A stretch of 7,723 nt of DNA, from the NCBI GenBank assembly GCA_030123645.1, contig JASJYE010000105.1, positions 1-7,723 of the forward strand. The letters are read 5' to 3'. Below the pieces are notes generated by a model. The model saw only the letters and a list, made by a program, of their open reading frames with translations. It was not told where the DNA came from and did not search any database. A program made the position numbers and the translations under genes. Below are positions 6,701 through 7,723 of the stretch, one piece after another. The stretch's first letter is position 1; each line of letters begins with the position of its first letter. The DNA comes from Candidatus Hydrogenedentota bacterium (GTDB lineage Bacteria > Hydrogenedentota > Hydrogenedentia > Hydrogenedentales > GCA-2746185).

Positions 6701-7163
6701 CATGGTGGGTCCCGAGGTCGAGAAGACGGCGCTGGTGCGGCACTGTGTGCGCCTGTTCAACACCGGCGCAAATCTCTCGGTGCCTATGTTCACCCTGGTC
6801 ATTCGCAAGTCCTATGGGCTGGGCGCACAGGCGATGTGCGGGGCGGGCTCGATGGTGCCGTTCTTCACGACGGCCTGGCCGACAGCCGAGTTCGCGGGGA
6901 TGAACATTGAAGGGGGGATCAAGCTGGGCTACCGCGCCGATCTCGAGGCGATCGAGGACCCGGAGGAGAGGCTGCAACGATTCGACTCGATGGTGGCGGC
7001 GGGCTACGAAGAGGCGAAGGCGATCAATAAGGGGGTATACACGGGGATCGACGACGTGATCGACCCGGCCGAATCGCGGGACTGGATCGTGGCAGGGCTG
7101 CGCAGTCTGCCGCCCACGCCGGTGCGGACGGAGAAAAAGCGCCCTTACATCGATACGTGGTAA
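3744..7163 (+). CDS. single-chain biotin-dependent acyl-CoA carboxylase (BC-BCCP-CT fusion)
   Basis: This 1139-residue protein carries every part needed to carboxylate an acyl-CoA with bicarbonate and ATP, tasks usually split over two or more subunits. Residues 1-455 are biotin carboxylase: LLIANRGEIAIRVIR start, HPGYGFLAES (79-88), ATP-grasp loop GGGGRGMR (163-170) and ERECSVQRRYQK (226-237). Catalytic and ATP residues Lys116, Lys159, Glu201, Glu293, Asn295, Arg297, Gln299, Glu301 and Arg347 are present. Residues 535-605 are the biotin carrier, with Lys568 in AMKM as the biotinylation site. An acidic linker (602-625) leads to the carboxyltransferase (about 626-1139): GQRTARENI, the first oxyanion-hole segment GYCFAGNTALL (798-808) and the second near CPGIMVG (983-989), then RKSYGLGAQAM (1021-1031). 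The order matches single-chain long-chain acyl-CoA carboxylases known from Mycobacterium avium subsp. paratuberculosis and Rhodopseudomonas palustris, so a homohexamer with broad acyl-CoA range is inferred. GGAGG at 3735-3739, four bases before ATG, supports the start. No biotin ligase or second subunit is adjacent. Confidence 0.93.
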   Translation: MTLSKLLIANRGEIAIRVIRSAADIGIATVAIYSEDDAESLHVHKADAAVALAGRGVRAYLDGPQIVQLAREAGCDSVHPGYGFLAESTEFARACEAAGLRFVGPAVETLELFGDKVGAREVAAAHDVPVLAGSDGATSLAQVRAFFEALPPGEAMMIKAVAGGGGRGMRAVTSADAIEETFELCRSEAEGAFGNGSLYVEQMISRARHIEVQVLGDGTDVIHLGERECSVQRRYQKIVEVAPAPALEEGLRARILAAAMRLAAGVKYRSLGTFEFLVDADDAGDDAPFYFIETNARIQVEHTVTEAVTGVDLVAAQLRVAGGRTLGAMGLTQDRIPAPRGFAIQARVNMETLTADGEIRPASGTLTAFELPSGPGVRTDTYGYVGYTINPAFDSLLAKVIGHSESADFEDAVRRTSRALSEFRIEGVATNLDLLQNLMAHPDFRAGQIDTRFVEEHAAELVQGGAGRHPHRYVEKEKAAQTPSGKEGLVGAQVDKTDPLALFAHNRASKNSEVDSGAAIAAEAPDLTAPDGSVGVPVPIQGTIVRISVAPGDEVRKGQQLAVLEAMKMEHIIVADRSGIVRRVALAEGDVIQEGYPLVFIEEAEVEGGAVEAEEELDLDLIRDDLALLFERRAYTLDENRPEAVARRRKKGQRTARENIERLVDPGSFQEYGRLVVASQRARHSQEYLRRRTPADGLVAGLATINGHLFPDDRARCIIVHYDYTVLAGTQGMRNHKKQDRMYELANRFRIPVVLFGEGGGGRPGDTGSEGGVGIEPTTFTEFSRLSARVPMVGVTSGYCFAGNTALLACCDVIIATEGSTIAMGGPAMIEGGGLGIYTPEECGPMSFQVPNGVVDILVKDENEAVDVVKQYLSYFQGSVTEWSVPDQRRLRHIVPENRVRMYDMREVIETLADEGSVLEIRREFGVGIITVLFRVAGRPMGLIANNPHHLAGAIDSDGSDKGARFLQLCDAFDLPILSIIDCPGIMVGPEVEKTALVRHCVRLFNTGANLSVPMFTLVIRKSYGLGAQAMCGAGSMVPFFTTAWPTAEFAGMNIEGGIKLGYRADLEAIEDPEERLQRFDSMVAAGYEEAKAINKGVYTGIDDVIDPAESRDWIVAGLRSLPPTPVRTEKKRPYIDTW

Positions 7164-7211
7164 GGGGCAATATCTCAGCCAGGCAAGCAGTCGCGGGTCC
7201 GGAAAAGTAGT

Positions 7212-7220
7212 GGGGGGGGG
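7212..7220. repeat. nine-G homopolymer run
   Basis: Nine consecutive G residues follow a T shortly after the carboxylase stop. Runs of this length are prone to slippage. It sits just before the point where recognisable ABC-transporter sequence begins, but no promoter or intact gene reads through it. It may mark the junction rather than act as a phase switch. Confidence 0.6.
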
Positions 7221-7230
7221 CAGCGAAGCT

Positions 7231-7723
7231 GGGGGACTCTTGGGAGCGCTAAACACCCTCATACACATTCGCCTCAACCAGCGCCTGGCCAACGGCTTCA
7301 GGACGCGGCTCTTCGAGCGCCTGGCACGCTTGCCTATGAAGACGCTGGACGACCACCGGATCGGCGATTCGGTGTATCGCGTCATGCACGACGCCCCGGC
7401 CGTCAATACGATCTGTTACCGATTGACCATGGCGCCCTTCTTCCTACTCCTTAGCCTTGGAATCCAACTCTACCTCTTGAGTTATAGCTACGGCGAAGTG
7501 GCGCCCGAAATCGTTTGGATTGCCTTGTCGCTATTCCCCATCGCTCTTCTGACCACATTTCCGTTGTCGGGCCTGATGCGCCGGCTAAACCAAAAGAGCC
7601 GCGCCTCGGGGTCTGCCACGACCAACGCCATCGAAGAAAGCATGAGCAACATCCAGGCCGTGCAGAGTCTAGCCCGCATCGCTCACAGCCCATTGGCGAT
7701 TCGCCGCGTAAGTTGTTCGGCGA
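7231..7723 (+). pseudogene. 5'-truncated ABC exporter membrane-domain fragment
   Basis: From 7231 to the window edge one plus frame stays open for about 164 codons and reads as part of the transmembrane domain of an ABC exporter. It has GGLLGALNTLIHIRLNQR, FRTRLFERLARLP (the coupling-helix region typical of these proteins), HRIGDSVYRVMHDAP, two membrane helices (about 7429-7488 and 7510-7563) and EESMSNIQAVQSL. The first one or two helices expected upstream are missing: before 7231 the frame is Gly-rich low-complexity sequence with no start codon preceded by a ribosome site. After 7671 the text stops resembling the family, so the 3' side may also be broken. The nucleotide-binding domain would lie beyond the window, if present at all. 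GC content is visibly lower than in the carboxylase. Calling it a pseudogene rests on the abrupt start; an intact 5' end by an unusual start is unlikely but not excluded. Confidence 0.65.

Noticed and set aside
7164..7211. Terminator for the carboxylase gene
   Set aside because: No stem followed by a T run is visible after the stop codon; termination may be factor-dependent or lie further downstream.
6006..7406. 466-codon open frame on the minus strand, antisense to the carboxylase
   Set aside because: It lies mostly opposite a clearly conserved carboxyltransferase domain, has no recognisable motif, and is rich in Arg, His and Pro as expected for the mirror frame of GC-rich coding DNA.

Overview
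The window looks like a chromosomal stretch from a GC-rich, Gram-negative environmental bacterium. The evidence is strongly GC-biased third codon positions in the genes, a secreted periplasmic-type protein with a classical signal peptide, good Shine-Dalgarno sites, and a degenerate AT-richer dispersed repeat of a type I associate with uncultured proteobacterial and planctomycete-like genomes. No marker gene here fixes the phylum, so the taxonomic statement is weak.

Layout, left to right. Positions 2-43 hold what may be the last codons of a plus-strand gene. Positions 157-1041 (minus) encode an exported SMP-30/gluconolactonase-type beta-propeller with its own promoter (1124-1152) and a GC-rich leader hairpin. 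Positions 1153-1761 are gene-free. They contain a repeat region with inverted ends (1351-1637) bracketed by short perfect hairpins (1300-1316, 1648-1666, 1675-1693), which looks like a decayed or non-autonomous mobile element. Positions 1762-2958 (minus) encode a complete class III (CaiB/BaiF) CoA-transferase that starts at GTG. It has a candidate promoter, and an 8-bp inverted repeat sits at its predicted transcription start.

Positions 3168-3602 (plus) are the relic of a phage/island-type tyrosine recombinase. It has an in-frame stop and an apparent internal deletion, and it lacks the catalytic end. Positions 3744-7163 (plus) encode the main gene of the window, a 1139-residue single-chain acyl-CoA carboxylase carrying biotin carboxylase, biotin carrier and carboxyltransferase domains in one polypeptide. 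After a nine-G run, positions 7231-7723 hold an open but 5'-truncated fragment of an ABC exporter membrane domain.

The two intact CoA-dependent enzymes are divergently placed on either side of the recombinase relic. One could load an acid onto CoA and the other could carboxylate an acyl-CoA, but nothing in the sequence proves that they share a pathway. The window combines ordinary metabolic genes with at least three relics (repeat/MITE-like element, integrase, ABC transporter fragment), so it reads as a region shaped by repeated insertion and decay. I do not see a convincing new defence or mobile system. The most notable items are the fused carboxylase and the hairpin-bracketed repeat element.
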